DNA from: Ptiloglossa arizonensis
Taxonomy: Eukaryota; Arthropoda; Insecta; Hymenoptera; Colletidae
DNA length: 64,000 nt
Direction: 5' to 3'
Assembly (NCBI RefSeq): GCF_051014685.1
Contig: NC_135055.1
Location: 9,412,001 to 9,476,000 of the forward strand
Shown: one piece after another, positions 1 through 14,799 of the stretch
Position numbering within the stretch: the first letter of the stretch is position 1
Layout of the letters: each line of letters starts with the position of its first letter
Made by a program: the position numbers and the translations under genes
The notes under the pieces: model-generated
Seen by the model: the letters and a program-made list of their open reading frames with translations, nothing else
What the model was told of the DNA's origin: nothing
Databases searched by the model: none

Positions 1-721
1 TGTCCCAAAAAAGTTTCAATTTTTGTTGCAACTTTTGATCTTTTTATCCTCTTTCTTTCTTCAGCAGTACTTGTTTCAGGTATTGCTTCAACTTTAAGAA
101 TTATTTCCTCTGTCTCACAAGTAGGTTCTTCTTCCTCTTCTAGTCTTTCTTCTCCTTCCACGTCTTGAGTTTCTTGCTCATCCTTCAACAAATTATATTG
201 GGGAAATTCAAAGTATTATTAACTTAATACAAATATTTGAAAACTATTTTATTACCTTCGGTAAATATTTGACTTCTATATCTGTGCCTTGACTTTCTGT
301 ATTTTCTATATAATCGTGATCATTATAATCATCTTCATTTTGCATATCAGATATTTTTGTTACAGTTTTCTTATAATTATTAAAGAGTTCTAATTTTACT
401 TCTGTCAATCTACTTTCAAGATCGTCTATCTACAAGTATCATTTATCTTTTAACATTTTTCATATAACTACAAAAGGCATAGAAATTAATATTATTTACC
501 TCATTAAATAGTTTATAGCATTTTTTACATATAACAAGAGAATGTACATTTTCTGCATTTAGATCTGTCTCTAAGACAATACAAATGGTATCTATAAGTG
601 GTTTTTCTGATGATGTAACAGAATTTTCATTAAAAATACGTATACTATTCCTAGTAGACACACCAACTTTACTGTTACATATTAAACAATGAGTACTGTC
701 TTTCTCTGAATCAGCCGTCAT
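1..721 (-). CDS. ZAD-type zinc-finger protein, 5' portion (gene continues past the left edge)
   Basis: The three visible coding exons read 721-500, 429-256 and 182-1 on the minus strand, all with GT-AG borders and phase-0 junctions. Residues 12-68 form a zinc-finger-associated domain (ZAD): the cysteine pairs C12/C15 and C65/C68 are spaced as in insect ZAD proteins, where they bind one zinc and mediate dimerisation. Residues 75-132 (starting IDDLESRLTEVK) and 133 onwards are acidic and Glu-rich, a typical ZAD-to-finger linker. The C2H2 fingers expected in this family would lie outside the window, so DNA binding is inferred. The start is the first in-frame ATG; a TGCAG acceptor just upstream at 734-733 suggests the 5'UTR is spliced. 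ZAD proteins are insect-expanded nuclear factors. The individual orthologue cannot be named. Confidence 0.85.
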
Positions 722-1136
722 CTTTTCGGTAACTGCAAAAATAATATACACATTAAAGTACAAGCTTGCAATTATTTAACTATAAAACTTCTAATTAATT
801 GAACAAAATACACACCTACCAATATATTTATAGCATTGAACATTAAATTTAATAATGTAATTTTCTTTAAATCAATGAAGGGACATAATAATATTGGGTT
901 ATTTATAAAAAAGTATAATATAAAAAAATTAACAGAGCATTCACTAAAAATCATTCACGATCTATTTTTTCCAAATTTTGTTCGTAGAACGTGACACATA
1001 TATACATGCAACATTTACAAGCTACGCAAAAATATTTTATATACATTATTGTATGATTATATGTAACAAAATAGTATATAATTTTCTATAAAAATTAATG
1101 AAAATTAATATTTCTTGTGACATCTAAGAAAAATAA
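722..1136. other. AT-rich sequence upstream of the ZAD gene
   Basis: Contains the probable 5'UTR intron acceptor at 734-733 and otherwise AT-rich sequence with no supported gene. The 772-954 minus open frame is low-complexity Ile/Leu/Phe coding and looks like chance. Confidence 0.5.
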
Positions 1137-2108
1137 ATCACATTAAAAATCATCCATCTGGAAGATAGGACAAAGCAAACAACAATACAAGAATAAAAAC
1201 TTGTAATATTTCAATTATAATCAGGAGAAATTATAAAAAGAAATTGCAAGAATGCTGATTACAGGTCGAATTATAGTACAGAGAATTAAAAGATCTAAAT
1301 AGTTACAATGAAAGGTGTATTTTAGGTCAAATAAAAGGAGACTCTAAAAAACTGCACCGAAAATTGTTGTAAACATAGAAAAATATTTAAACAAAGAAGT
1401 TCAGTGAGAAAACATTAAAGAATTTTGAAAAAAAGGTAATATTATATTAATAAAATGCAAACTATTCACGAGTGCAAAAAACAAAACTAAACTGCTAGAA
1501 TTTATATAAAAATACATGAATATAGATTCTTCTGTTTAAAACTTTTGAAACTTCTTGCAGATGAAAGCAAGTTTAATATAAGCATTTCTGATGGAAATCA
1601 TAATCTAAAAAAAATCTAATATTGAATAAAATATATAGAAAATATTATTCCGCCTATAAAGAACGGTGATGGATCCATTATTATATAGGAATGTATATCT
1701 GCCATGGAAGTCAAACTTCATTTTATTAAAGAAAAGTACTGAAAAATTGGGCATTTTAAATACATTTTAATACTATCAAGATAAAAAATAGTTATTGTAT
1801 AATAAGTCTAAAGTCATTGGAATTCTACCTCAGTCTCCAGACTTAAATGTAATAGAAAATGTATGGCATAAGTTAAAAACTGGAATTTTATAACATCGGA
1901 TTAGAAATGAATAAGATTTAAAAAATGCATTGTTGACAAAATGCAATAAAATTTTAAGCAACTATATAAAATCCTTGTAAAATCAATGTCTAATAGACTA
2001 GATTATAGAAAGTAGTAGAGAATCTTCAACAAAGTATTAAATATATATACTTTTTAAGTTAATGTGTAACTCTAGAAATAAAAACAGGTGGACAATTTTT
2101 AATGTGAT
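1137..2108 (+). mobile_element. Decayed Tc1-like DNA transposon with terminal inverted repeats
   Basis: The ends are a 22-bp imperfect inverted repeat: 1137-1158 begins atcacattaaaaat and 2087-2108 ends atttttaatgtgat, with only three mismatches. Inside, at about 1828-1878, the plus strand reads PQSPDLNVIENVWHKLK, the signature third-catalytic-residue motif of Tc1 transposases (usually PQSPDLNPIENLW). Stop codons follow within a few codons and the first two catalytic segments are not recognisable, so the copy is dead. At about 970 bp it is shorter than the usual 1.3-1.7 kb Tc1 element, implying internal deletions. Confidence 0.8.
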
Positions 2109-3840
2109 CATCCTTATTGTACATACTAACGTTATACTATTGTTTCTTTATTATTATTTTATAAATCCTTTTATTTCCTAGTAATATTTTATAAGTAAAG
2201 AATATTTCTATATTAATTATAAACGTTTTTTATTTGTGTTTAATAAATTTTACGAAGGCTAATAAGTGAGCGAAAGTAGTGGATGTCGTTAGCCTAGAAA
2301 AAAGGACGGTTGCGAATGTTACAATACTTGGCATTTTACGGAATAATTTTTCATTTTCATGATAAAATTCTACGTATAGGATCAACGTGTATGAAAATCA
2401 AATTTTTAGAATGATTTCTTATGTAATAGCACACGCCGTGTACCGCGAACAAGAAATCATCCATTGATATCGTGTATCATCGAACAATAACGTATCCGAC
2501 GATTCACTGTATGAAGCAAGGGAGCAATAAATAACGTGACAAGGCGTCCAAGGGGCAGCGTTCGTCTAGCATGCAACGAAGCATACCGTTCTTCGGCCTC
2601 ATCGATAAGTAACCGCTAAAATCCAATAACCCTAACAATAACGTGTATGAGGAACGGTAAACAAAATATTTGCCTGCGTTCCTCGTCAAAATGAAGCGTT
2701 ATAATAAACGTAAAAAGTTGCCAGCACTGACTTGAAATTTTCGTTTCTCTGTTCGAACGATTGGCAGCGAGCGAAACGGCAAGCGAGTCTTGATGCCAAC
2801 GCCATTTAGGCCTTCATGACAAGTAGGGATGTTGACCACGATGAAAGTACAACGAAGCCGCACATCGAAACCGTTGTCACTTTTTGGAACGCGAACGGAA
2901 ATTTGATGTTACCCTCGCCTCAGGTGGAGGCATACGATTGCGTATGCATACACTGGGTGCCCTCTATCGGATCTCTTTTACGTAGCCATATTTTACAGAA
3001 ATTTCAATCTTCCTGAATCATGTAAATTTTTAAAAATAATTGCGTTAATTAATAGTATAAAACCTGCACAATTTTATTAAGATTATCTAGATATATATGA
3101 ATGACTTCTACTGATTATTTAAGTTACGAACGATACATTATTTTGTCGTTATTTGAAAGCAAAATTCTTTTGGGTAACTATATGTTTCATAGTATATTTT
3201 TATTGAGTTTAAAAATTGCAATAGCAATGTATATATTTCCAGAAAATATATTCATTCGTTTCGATAGATGATGCAAATTAGTTATTATATTTTCAAGGGA
3301 AGGGGAGCGTAATTCGTACGTTCCTGGTCGTAGAAAGAGAAAATGATTAGGTGGTAGTATGCTTGTTCTCTATCGTTCTATGAAAGCATTTTCATGATCC
3401 AATCAGAACACTTTATTTACCACTATTTTTTTCTCTGTGGATCGGCTTCAGAGTGTAATATAGTTCATGAAACAGTTTATTCAATTAATCGCCACCATTT
3501 TTTTAAATAGTAGTATACCAATCTATGTCAATTATATTTAAAAACGAAAATTGGTAGTCGGACAGTTTGTCACGTGCATCAATATATAAAAGTTTCTGTT
3601 ACTCATTGAGAAGACGATCAATGAAAAGGTGGCAGCAACGTACTTACACGCGATCTCAGGGACTTATTTTTACCAAATGTATTCTATAGTTATCTAACCT
3701 TTCAGCATCATGTTTCTTCGAGATTTCCATTGTTAATTTTGCATTCATGGTTACGACATTTGGTACTTTAAACTACCGGTTGATAGTGGATAAACAAAAG
3801 TGGGCGATTCTTGACAAGCGTTTGGTTAAGTCTTTATGAA
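2109..3840. other. Intergenic region upstream of glycerol kinase
   Basis: No gene can be supported. The stretch 2260-2960 is less AT-rich than its surroundings and holds a 66-codon plus-strand frame (2816-3016) without recognisable domain or splice support. A CCAAT-type motif (ccaatcag) lies near 3400. The glycerol kinase promoter and any noncoding first exon should lie here but I could not place a start site. Confidence 0.4.
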
Positions 3841-6725
<2,885 letters not shown>

Positions 6726-6898
6726 CTTCACAAGTGCAGTACCATGTACTGTGCATATTTCAAATAATGCATTTAGACAGGTTCTGATGGCTGTCAAGCA
6801 TTGGAGCAGATTATTGCATAATGCAACTACACCAATTATTGTACTTTGTAAAGTAACATTATTTATAAATATGAAAAACGAACTGAGAAACGAATACA

Positions 6899-6904
6899 AA
6901 TAAA
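6899..6904 (+). terminator. Glycerol kinase poly(A) signal AATAAA
   Basis: First canonical AATAAA downstream of the glycerol kinase stop, 174 bases after it and before the tail-to-tail TSSK gene ends. Confidence 0.6.
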
Positions 6905-7059
6905 GGTGCCATATTATTGTTATAATTTTAATGTCAATTAAGAGATGGGAAATCACAGGAATAATATTTGGTGGCAGTTTAAATTTGTAATATATTTCAA
7001 GTACAAGCAATTGTTTGCTTAATTCATATCATTCAAATTTGATGATCAAACTTCGATGA

Positions 7060-8977
7060 TTACAATTCAATATCAGTTATTCCATTATTAATTCCTTTGT
7101 TCATTTCATTCATTGTTTTATTTTTCTGTGACACTAAATGTGAAACATCCTAAAAAATACACAAAACTTAACTAGTAAATATTCACAATTACTATAGTAA
7201 AAAATAAAAATCATAAAATATTTACCACTAATGTACCACTAGTAGAAGTTTGAGCTGTAACCAATGATACAACAAGCCAAACATCATTTCTTATATTATC
7301 AATTTGTAATCTTGTTTGTTGCGGTACAAGTATTCGTGAGATAAGCGAACGACAAGCTTCAGATACCCTTGGTTCTCTTGGAAACGTAACTTTACTTTGT
7401 ACTTGCTATATTGCAAAAAGAAAATAAACTAGTATAACAGAATTTCTATGTAAGTATAAGTATTGCTATAGGAGAGCAAATTTTATATCGCGTCATTTTA
7501 TATTGTCTTTTTTTTAATGTACCTGGGTACCTTTAGAAGTTGACTGTAATTTGTGTCATCAAATGGTAATCGACCATAAACCATCGCGTAAAGTACTACA
7601 CCCATAGACCATACATCAGATAATTGAGGTAGGTAAGGAACTCCCTTCAATATTTCAGGTGACGCGTAAGCATAACTCCCGCAAAATGTTTCACTGAGTG
7701 GAGTTATACCATCTTTTGGTATCATTTGTCCACGTGCAAATCCAAAATCAGATAATTTTATATTGAAATTTTGGTCCATTAAAAGATTTTCACATTTCAC
7801 ATCCCTAAAGCAAATTGACCTAGTTACTTTCAATTGTATCTTACAAAGGAATCTTAAGACTAGTAGATCAGGGAAATAAATTTACATTTGAAATGATGAC
7901 ATTCTATAAAATATTTTCTTTCAATAGACATATTTCGTTAGCAATTAAAATTAAAATTGAACAGAATTTTAAGTATAATTTGAGGACTGAATGTAAAATC
8001 TGTGAAAAATTTGTTTCTTTTTTTCATATCTGGTTTTAATACAAGCACGAGGGCCAAGACCCGTGCTGGCGTGGGATTGTAGCTCATTAATAGATTGTTG
8101 ATAAATCTTTTGTGATTTATAGAATATGATAAAATATATCAGTAAAAAAACTTGATACGACCATGTTGCAATGAAAGTGTTACTTATATATTTTAATTAT
8201 GAAGATTTCGCTGAAAATTTAATAATGTAGATTTTGCTTTCGCGCTAGCCTGGGACTGTACTGTACGATGTGAGTATAATTTATCAATTTTGTACCTATG
8301 AACTATACCACGTCTGTGACAATAATCGATCCCTTCTAGTAATTGTCGAAACCATTTACGACTACGCACTTCATCAATATACGTATCACGTCTTATTATG
8401 TCCAGTAAACTACCATTTTGAGCGTATTCCATGATAATGTATACGCTAGATATTAATTATTTGTAATCATTAGGTGTTATTAATAAAATAGGTTTTTGAA
8501 ACAATCACGTTTTTAAGTATTTGAAAAATATAATAAATCAACTAACCGGTGGGTTGTTTCAATTGCTTGCAGAAACCGAATTAAATTTGGATGTTTTAAA
8601 CCTTTAACAACTTCAATTTCCCGCGGTAGAAATTTTCTTAAGTGTTCACCGGGTGCTTGAAACTTTGAAACGATTTTGACTGCTACTTGGCAAGCATGTC
8701 GATCAGATTTTGCAACCTTTGCGTTACATATTTTAATGACAGTTTTTTGTCATTTTCTTAATTACTAATTTTTATTATAAGTTTTATACTTATTAATTTT
8801 CATCAAATTGTTTACTATATAACATACTTTTACGGTTGCATATGAACCTGCACCTATTGTCTTTCCTATGGAGTAGCCATGTGACTCGAGAACAGTTAGT
8901 TTCTTTTCCAATTTTTCGTCATTTTTTTCTTCTAATGAATTTAATGGAGGTTTATTATCTGTTGATTTAGTTGCCAT
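7060..8977 (-). CDS. Testis-specific serine/threonine kinase (TSSK-like)
   Basis: Six exons on the minus strand: 8977-8828, 8716-8547, 8445-8296, 7804-7531, 7405-7226, 7149-7060, all GT-AG and phase-matched, giving 337 residues. It is a complete protein kinase: glycine loop IGAGSYATVK (about 40-49), VAVK lysine 64, helix-C Glu83 in LPREIEVVKGLKHPN, HRD at 156-158 (split by an intron; HRDVKCENLL), DFG at 176-178, APE-equivalent YASPEIL, and DVWSMGVVLYAMVYGRLPFDD. The SHGYSIGKTIGAGSYATVK opening and HRDVKCEN loop are hallmarks of the TSSK family, which in animals acts in late sperm development. The N-terminal 30 residues are charged and the 30-residue tail after the kinase domain is polar. All catalytic residues are present, so it is probably active. 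It faces Y14 head-to-head across 690 bp. Confidence 0.92.
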
Positions 8978-9667
8978 TTTATGTATAGATAGTTATTCTG
9001 GCTGTAAGTATTGAACTTGAATAATTATGGTGAAATTGTGTAATCATATTTTTTACACGACAACGACGTCATTTTTCTTGTTGAGTTACATGTTTTGAGG
9101 AATTGCCTGAAAAGATGATTGGTGTTACATGATTTATCAGTTTGATTATGAATTGAAATTTAGCACGAAATTTTTCGCGAAGTATGAAAAGATCGATTGT
9201 GAACATTTGAAACGCGATTAACTATCGATGTTTTTGTAACTATACTTCATGTAAGCGTAAAAGAGTTGTTTATACATTTTTAGCAAATACAATTGCCGGT
9301 GTTATGATGTATGATAAATTTAATAAAATGGATTTTATAAAAAAATCTGTTGGTCACATATAAATATGAAAAATAAAATTTACAAAATGCTGTTACCTTT
9401 TTACTCTCATTATTAATTCCGTTTTATATACTAAGAAATTGTAACAATCTTTAGTTTATATCCTATAATATCAATTTCTATTTTATGGGTAAAATAGAGC
9501 GCAGAGTAAAAAAGTTGCCTGTCTAGCTAAGTTATAGCCAATGACTGTAGGTAGGGATTGTAGCCAGTTGTATTTTGTATTGTGTGTAGTACCAAGTCAA
9601 AAACACGGTTTTTATTGTCAAGCTTTGGTATTAATTAATGTTGAAAGAAAACATATAAATATTAGTT
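8978..9667. promoter_or_regulatory. Shared upstream region of TSSK (minus) and Y14 (plus)
   Basis: 690 bp separate the two divergent start codons, so both promoters must lie here. No TATA box is obvious at the expected distance; contents are AT-rich with a cgacaacgacgtca stretch near 9060. Bidirectional control is possible but only inferred from position. Confidence 0.45.
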
Positions 9668-10549
9668 ATGGCAGACGTTCTAGACATTGATAATGCGGAA
9701 GAATTTGAAGTAGATGATGAAGGCGATCGTAAGTTTCTGTTACCTTTTTGTTTTATATAACCTCCTCTGCTGTATTCTTGGATTCATTATTGGGTATATT
9801 TAAAATATCTCTTACAAACATTAACGATAGTTTTTGAAAATATTGTTATCTATTTCTTTCAGAGGGCATTGCTCGTTTGAAGGAAAAGGCGAAAAGGAGG
9901 AAAGGTAGAGGACACGGCGCAGAATTAGTTTCCACTCGCGACGATGTTCGTCATTATGAGTCGATGAACATTGTGGAGGAAGATGACGACGAACCGGGGC
10001 CACAAAGATGTAAGAAAGTTCCTTAATCGTTTTACCTTAAAGATTATAAGGATAATATTTTTGTACAAGAAATTTCAAAATAAAGTTTAGTTTTCATGTA
10101 AATTGTTTTCTTAAAGATTGGTTCTTTAGTACATTTAAAAAATTGTATAGTTACAAAATTCCATTTTGTATTTGTAGCTGTAGAAGGTTGGATTTTGTTC
10201 ATAAATTCGATTCACGAAGAAGCACAGGAAGATGACATTCAAGACAAATTTTCTGAATTTGGACAAATTAAGAATTTACACTTGAATTTAGACAGAAGGA
10301 CAGGATTTCTAAAAGGATATGCTTTGGTAGAGTATGAAACATTTAAAGAAGCTCAAGCAGCAAAAGAAGCATTAAATGGAAAAGAAGTCTTAGGACAACC
10401 TATTTCTGTTGATTGGTGTTTTGTAAAAGGACCAAAGAAGTAAGATATATTCTATCTGTAATTATACTTAAAATATTTATGATTATAAACTTTTAATTTG
10501 TTTGTTTATTTTGTTTAGAATAAAGAAGAGAAGTCACAGAAGACGATGA
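9668..10549 (+). CDS. tsu: RNA-binding protein 8A / Y14, exon junction complex core
   Basis: Four exons: 9668-9728, 9863-10009, 10178-10439, 10519-10549; 166 residues, matching the 165-175 of animal Y14. Domain order: acidic start [20 protein letters not shown], basic linker [14 protein letters not shown], the conserved [19 protein letters not shown] lead-in, then one RRM (about 70-150) with RNP2 LFINSI and RNP1 [18 protein letters not shown], and an Arg/Ser-rich tail [12 protein letters not shown]14 pairs with Mago nashi through its RRM face in the exon junction complex, which marks spliced mRNAs for export, localisation and nonsense-mediated decay. The last exon supplies only ten codons and the stop. 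Identification is near-certain; the gene symbol is that of the fly orthologue. Confidence 0.96.
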
Positions 10550-10764
10550 AAAAGAAAACAATCATTATTAAACAGAACTTTTATTTCCATTATATATGAT
10601 TATTTTAAATTAGGAAAGTTTTGTGTTTCACATTGTAAAAATTGAAGTATTGAAAATAATATAATTTGCAACAAAAACTAGTTAACTATGTTTTAGGAAT
10701 TTTGTCCATTTAAGAATGTCATATTTGGAAGGAACTAATTTAGATTTGTAAAAGTAGACACTTA

Positions 10765-10770
10765 AATAAA
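10765..10770 (+). terminator. Y14 poly(A) signal AATAAA
   Basis: Canonical AATAAA about 215 bases after the Y14 stop and 290 bases before the opposing Rpt5 poly(A) signal. Confidence 0.6.
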
Positions 10771-11056
10771 TCAAATATTTATTCACATTTCTTTTATATA
10801 AATTCTTTATTAATTAAGCTATTAGCATTCTCTATGAAGTATGTAGATCGAAACAAGGTAATATACAGAGCAATAAAAAATATTTTCCATGAAGTAGAAA
10901 AATTGTTTTTCCATTTCCAATTAAGACTTCTTTAAATTCACAAATAAAAAACTGTAAAAATGTTTTTCCCATGTTATTTAGTATGCATATGTTGAGCTGA
11001 CTATTTTACAAACCTCATACACTCCTTATTGAAATTATTTTGTAATTATCTCTGTA

Positions 11057-11062
11057 TTTATT
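11057..11062 (-). terminator. Rpt5 poly(A) signal AATAAA
   Basis: Minus-strand AATAAA (plus tttatt) 46 bases beyond the Rpt5 stop codon, in agreement with a short 3'UTR. Confidence 0.65.
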
Positions 11063-11107
11063 CAATAGAGAAAGTATCTTATTACACAAATCATCAAATA
11101 AAGCATA

Positions 11108-12851
11108 TTAGGCATAATAGTTCAGGTTAGCTTTCTTCTTTGCTTGGACCTCATTAATGGCTTCCATTAAGTCCTCATGTGTGACTGCAGTCGCATTACG
11201 CCTTAATGCTATCATACCCTGTAAAAAAAAGAGAAATACAATTATTAACTCTAAAATAAAATGACAAAATTTAAGTGTATAAATTTGTTACATACCGCTT
11301 CTACGCACACGGCTTTACATTGTGCGCCATTAAAATCATCAGTAGATCTCGATAATTCATCAAAATTAACATACGGAGACATGTTCATTTTTCGCGAATG
11401 AATTTGCATTATACGGGCTCTGGCTTCTTCATTTGGGTGTGGAAATTCGATTTTTCGGTCCAAGCGACCAGATCTTAATAACGCTGGATCTAATATATCT
11501 ACTCGGTTTGTGGCTGCTATCACTTTGATATTGGCAGTTGAACTAAATCCATCTAATTGATTCAATAATTCCAACATAGTACGTTGTACTTCTCTGTCAC
11601 CAGCTTTTTCAGAGTCAAATCTTTTTGTACCAATTGCATCCAATTCATCAATGAAAATAATTGCAGGTGCTTTTTCTTTTGCAAGTGAAAATGCATCTCT
11701 TACCAATTTTGCACCATCTCCGATAAACATTTGAACAAGTTGTGGACCTGCCAGTTTCAGAAAGGTCGATTTTGTTTGTGCAGCACAAGCTCTGGCTAGC
11801 AAAGTTTTGCCAGTTCCTGGTGGTCCATACAAAAGTACACCTTTGGGAGGTTGAATACCAAGGTTCTCAAATTTCTCTTTATGTGTCATGGGTAAGACAA
11901 CAGCTTCTATTAATTCTTGAATTTGTTTATCCAAGCCACCAATGTCTGAATATTGCTCAGTGGGTCTCTCATCCACTTCCATAGCTTTAACTCTCGCATC
12001 ATATTCAGCAGGCAATGTTTCAAGAACAAGGTAGCTATCTTTATTGACACCTACCAAGTCGCCTGGTTTTAGTGCCTCAGCATCAACCAAACCAATTACG
12101 GGTAGAAAATATGTTTGGCGAGTAGAGGTTTTAATAACTGCACATTTGCCTTTTCTTTGGGCATCTAAATCAACAACTGCGCCATCCTCCTCTCCCATAT
12201 CTTGGGGATCAACATCTAATAGCTCTATAACATTAGATACCAAGTAAGGTAACGTTTTATTTACTTTAATTTTTTCTGTATTTTCTTTGATCTTGTCATT
12301 TTGTGCCTGAAGTTCATGAGAAATGCGCATTACTTCGCTCTTCATAATTTTAATTTCATTATCTAATAAGCGTTTACGCGATACAATTTCATCTGTGGAC
12401 ATTCTAAAAACATCTTCACCTAAAGTCTCCTATAGAAAAATATAATGACTGTTATTTTACAATGTTTCAGATTATTAATTAATAATATACATTTTTAAAC
12501 CATTTAATTTTATACACTTTAAGCTACAAATACTTTCTTTATTACTATCAAAAGTACACCTTTTACTACAAAAGATTTTACCACATAATTTCTTTCAGAA
12601 GTGGTTCTTACAAAAGATTTTGAATAGTTATGACTTATTGTTCTGATATTTAATATTAAAAGTTACGAGTTATAAAATACATTTTATACATTAGTAAAGT
12701 ATAATAAATCATTAACATGTATAACAATATAATTATTTTTATTGTATGCGTTCATTTATATTGCTTGTCATTCTACCCTAACCTTATAATATAAATTTGT
12801 ATTTTATACCTCTCCATCTTCCCAGATAGATTTATCCTCCAGAGTAGCCAT
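11108..12851 (-). CDS. Rpt5: 26S proteasome regulatory ATPase subunit Rpt5 (PSMC3, 6A)
   Basis: Three exons: 12851-12810, 12429-11296, 11218-11108; 428 residues, the length of fly Rpt5. One of six AAA+ ATPases in the 19S base that unfold ubiquitinated substrates and feed them into the 20S core. Visible in order: N-terminal coiled coil (about 30-70, [19 protein letters not shown]), OB-like domain, Walker A GPPGTGKT at 216-223, Walker B IIFIDELD at 271-278, the second-region stretch [17 protein letters not shown], and arginine fingers near [16 protein letters not shown]. The C-terminus LNYYA is the HbYX motif that docks in the 20S alpha ring and opens the gate. The terminal exon [18 protein letters not shown] restores the family C-terminus, confirming the last intron. 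Two internal plus-strand frames here are shadows. Confidence 0.97.
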
Positions 12852-13893
12852 TTATTTTAACAAATTTATTATCTTCAAAACTTATAAAATATGATATCTT
12901 TTATGTGTTTATAACTTTCGCGAGTGCTATTCAGAACGAGAGTAAACTATACGACACATTTACTAAATTAGTAAGTTCTAGGGATGTTTGATTTTAAATC
13001 GATTTTCTAGAAAATTGATGATTTTAGAGGGCTACCAATTGTTTAAATCGATTCAATAATGTTGATTCTGACATAAATCGATTCTTTTAGTCAAAAATCG
13101 ATTTTCGATTCGTTCAAACTTTCGTGAAGTGTAGATTCCGTTCTTTTTGAATTACATATGGATTTCATTCCTTTTCTTGCGATAAAAGCGAGTATTTTTC
13201 TTGGGCTTCTACATTTTTTTTTATTAGATATTTCCAAAGAATTATTGAAAAGTGAGTACATAGATTTATTGATCTCTCATTAAGTATCGTTGCCACTGGC
13301 AACTAGCAGATATTTACCAATTGTTGGAAATCTCCATTCCGGCAAAACAATTATTTTCAAAAACGATTTTTGAATTAATCTGGTAGCACTTGATTTTTTT
13401 AGCTTATCAATTCTAGCAATTTCGATTTAAACTCAATTCCATAATTAATATTTTTACAAGAATCGAACATTCTAAAGATTGTGGCGATTAATTTATGTAA
13501 ATGTTGGATGTGCAAATAACACAACACAAATGCCAATAATAAGAGTTTATTAATAATAGCAACACGAGGAGCACAATAATCGATATACTCTTTCTTAAAC
13601 ATAGAATGTAAACAGTGTTGTGTTTCTTTTGCTTTATACATATACCTCACCCACATGGTGTTGCGAACGCTCTACCAACTGTTAGAGAAAATCTCCAACG
13701 CAGGAAAAATATTCTAAAACGTTTATTATTGGATAACGGGCGAATGAAAATTTATTCGAATAATGCCTGTTTTAAAGTAATATTAAATCAAAGGTATTTG
13801 CTCGGTTGCAAAATCCGTTGGCTGTTATGCGAATCCGTTGCATAATGTGCCAACGTAATGTAACTGACTCAATAGGGAATTTCGTTAGTCCAA
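12852..13893. other. Region upstream of Rpt5 with repeated AAATCGATT motifs
   Basis: Four AAATCGATT words lie at 12996-13004, 13045-13053, 13075-13083 and 13095-13103, about 145-250 bases from the Rpt5 start. The rest is AT-rich with no supported gene; the minus (13399-13656) and plus (13615-13845) frames show no domain. Confidence 0.4.
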
Positions 13894-13897
13894 TAAT

Positions 13898-14026
13898 AGT
13901 CTCGGTACAATGACTTTTGAGTTTACATAATAGTCTCGGTACAATGACTTTTGAGTTTATATAATAGTCTCGGTACAATGACTTTTGAGTTTATATAGTA
14001 GTCTCGGTACAATGACTTTTGAGTTT
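13898..14026. repeat. 34-bp tandem repeat, about four copies
   Basis: The unit beginning agtctcggtacaatgact recurs exactly every 34 bases at 13898, 13932, 13966 and 14000, with one or two substitutions per copy. The last copy breaks down after ttttgagttt. No spacers separate the copies, so it is a minisatellite. The overlapping minus-strand open frames (13772-13978, 13923-14312) are by-products of the repeat. Confidence 0.93.
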
Positions 14027-14632
14027 TTCTAGTTTTCCAATTACAATTATTGAATAAATGTGAACGGCGTGGTTGTCGTAATGACGTCAGAGCAATAAGA
14101 AAGGGAAATAGATTTGAAAGAACCAAGGTATACATATAAGAAGTAGACAGCGCCATGTGATGGTTAATTAAGCATTCACGCTCACGCATTGTCGAAGTCG
14201 ACGATGTAACATCAGCCAGCAGCAGATATTTGTCCAGAGTACATTGATTATCGATTATGTTCCCGATTCCACGAAATTGCTGTATTTTCTTTGTCTTACT
14301 CCGTTCCTGCAATCTATCCCTTTCGAGTTGATCGAGATATATGGCGCTCTCTTAATTCTAGATCAATTGCTATACGATTTTGGGGCAATCAGAGACTATT
14401 CGATGATCACTGCTCAGCGATGCACTCGATGAATAAAATATGTTGCAATCGTAAAGGAATCTGACCTTGAAGAATATGGTCAAAGTCACATTTGCGGGAG
14501 ATTTTTTTTAACAGATCTCTATCGATTTGGTATAGAATATGTCTGTGATACCTATGACAAAACTTTTATTATGGTTTACGTGTACATACAACTTTTTAGT
14601 TTCTAGTATATTATATATTATATATTATGTTC
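14027..14632. other. Intergenic sequence beyond the PTTH/Trunk-like gene
   Basis: No supported gene. An AT run (tatattatatattatatatt) lies at about 14608-14628. Confidence 0.4.
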
Positions 14633-14638
14633 TTTATT
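14633..14638 (-). terminator. Poly(A) signal AATAAA of the PTTH/Trunk-like gene
   Basis: Minus-strand GGAATAAAGAAC, 162 bases after the TGA at 14800; the first canonical signal downstream. Confidence 0.55.
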
Positions 14639-14799
14639 CCATTGTATATCATGTTGTAAATTTAATTATGCAACGATTCGAAAAGGTTACACGATATCGG
14701 AACAGGGGACAGTTCACAATAGAAAATGGCGTAAAGAACAACTGTTCCGTTTCGGGGAAAGTACGCGCGAGATAATCAGTCCTGTGATCGGTAATACGG

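Noticed and set aside
2816..3016. 66-codon plus-strand frame upstream of glycerol kinase
   Set aside because: No domain, no promoter or splice support, and composition typical of intergenic sequence.
11742..12247. Plus-strand frames of 80 and 67 codons
   Set aside because: Antisense shadows of the Rpt5 second exon.
13898..14026. Possible CRISPR array
   Set aside because: Direct tandem units with no spacers in a eukaryotic genome.
13772..14312. Minus frames with repeated HCTETI-like peptides
   Set aside because: Translation of the 34-bp minisatellite, not a gene.
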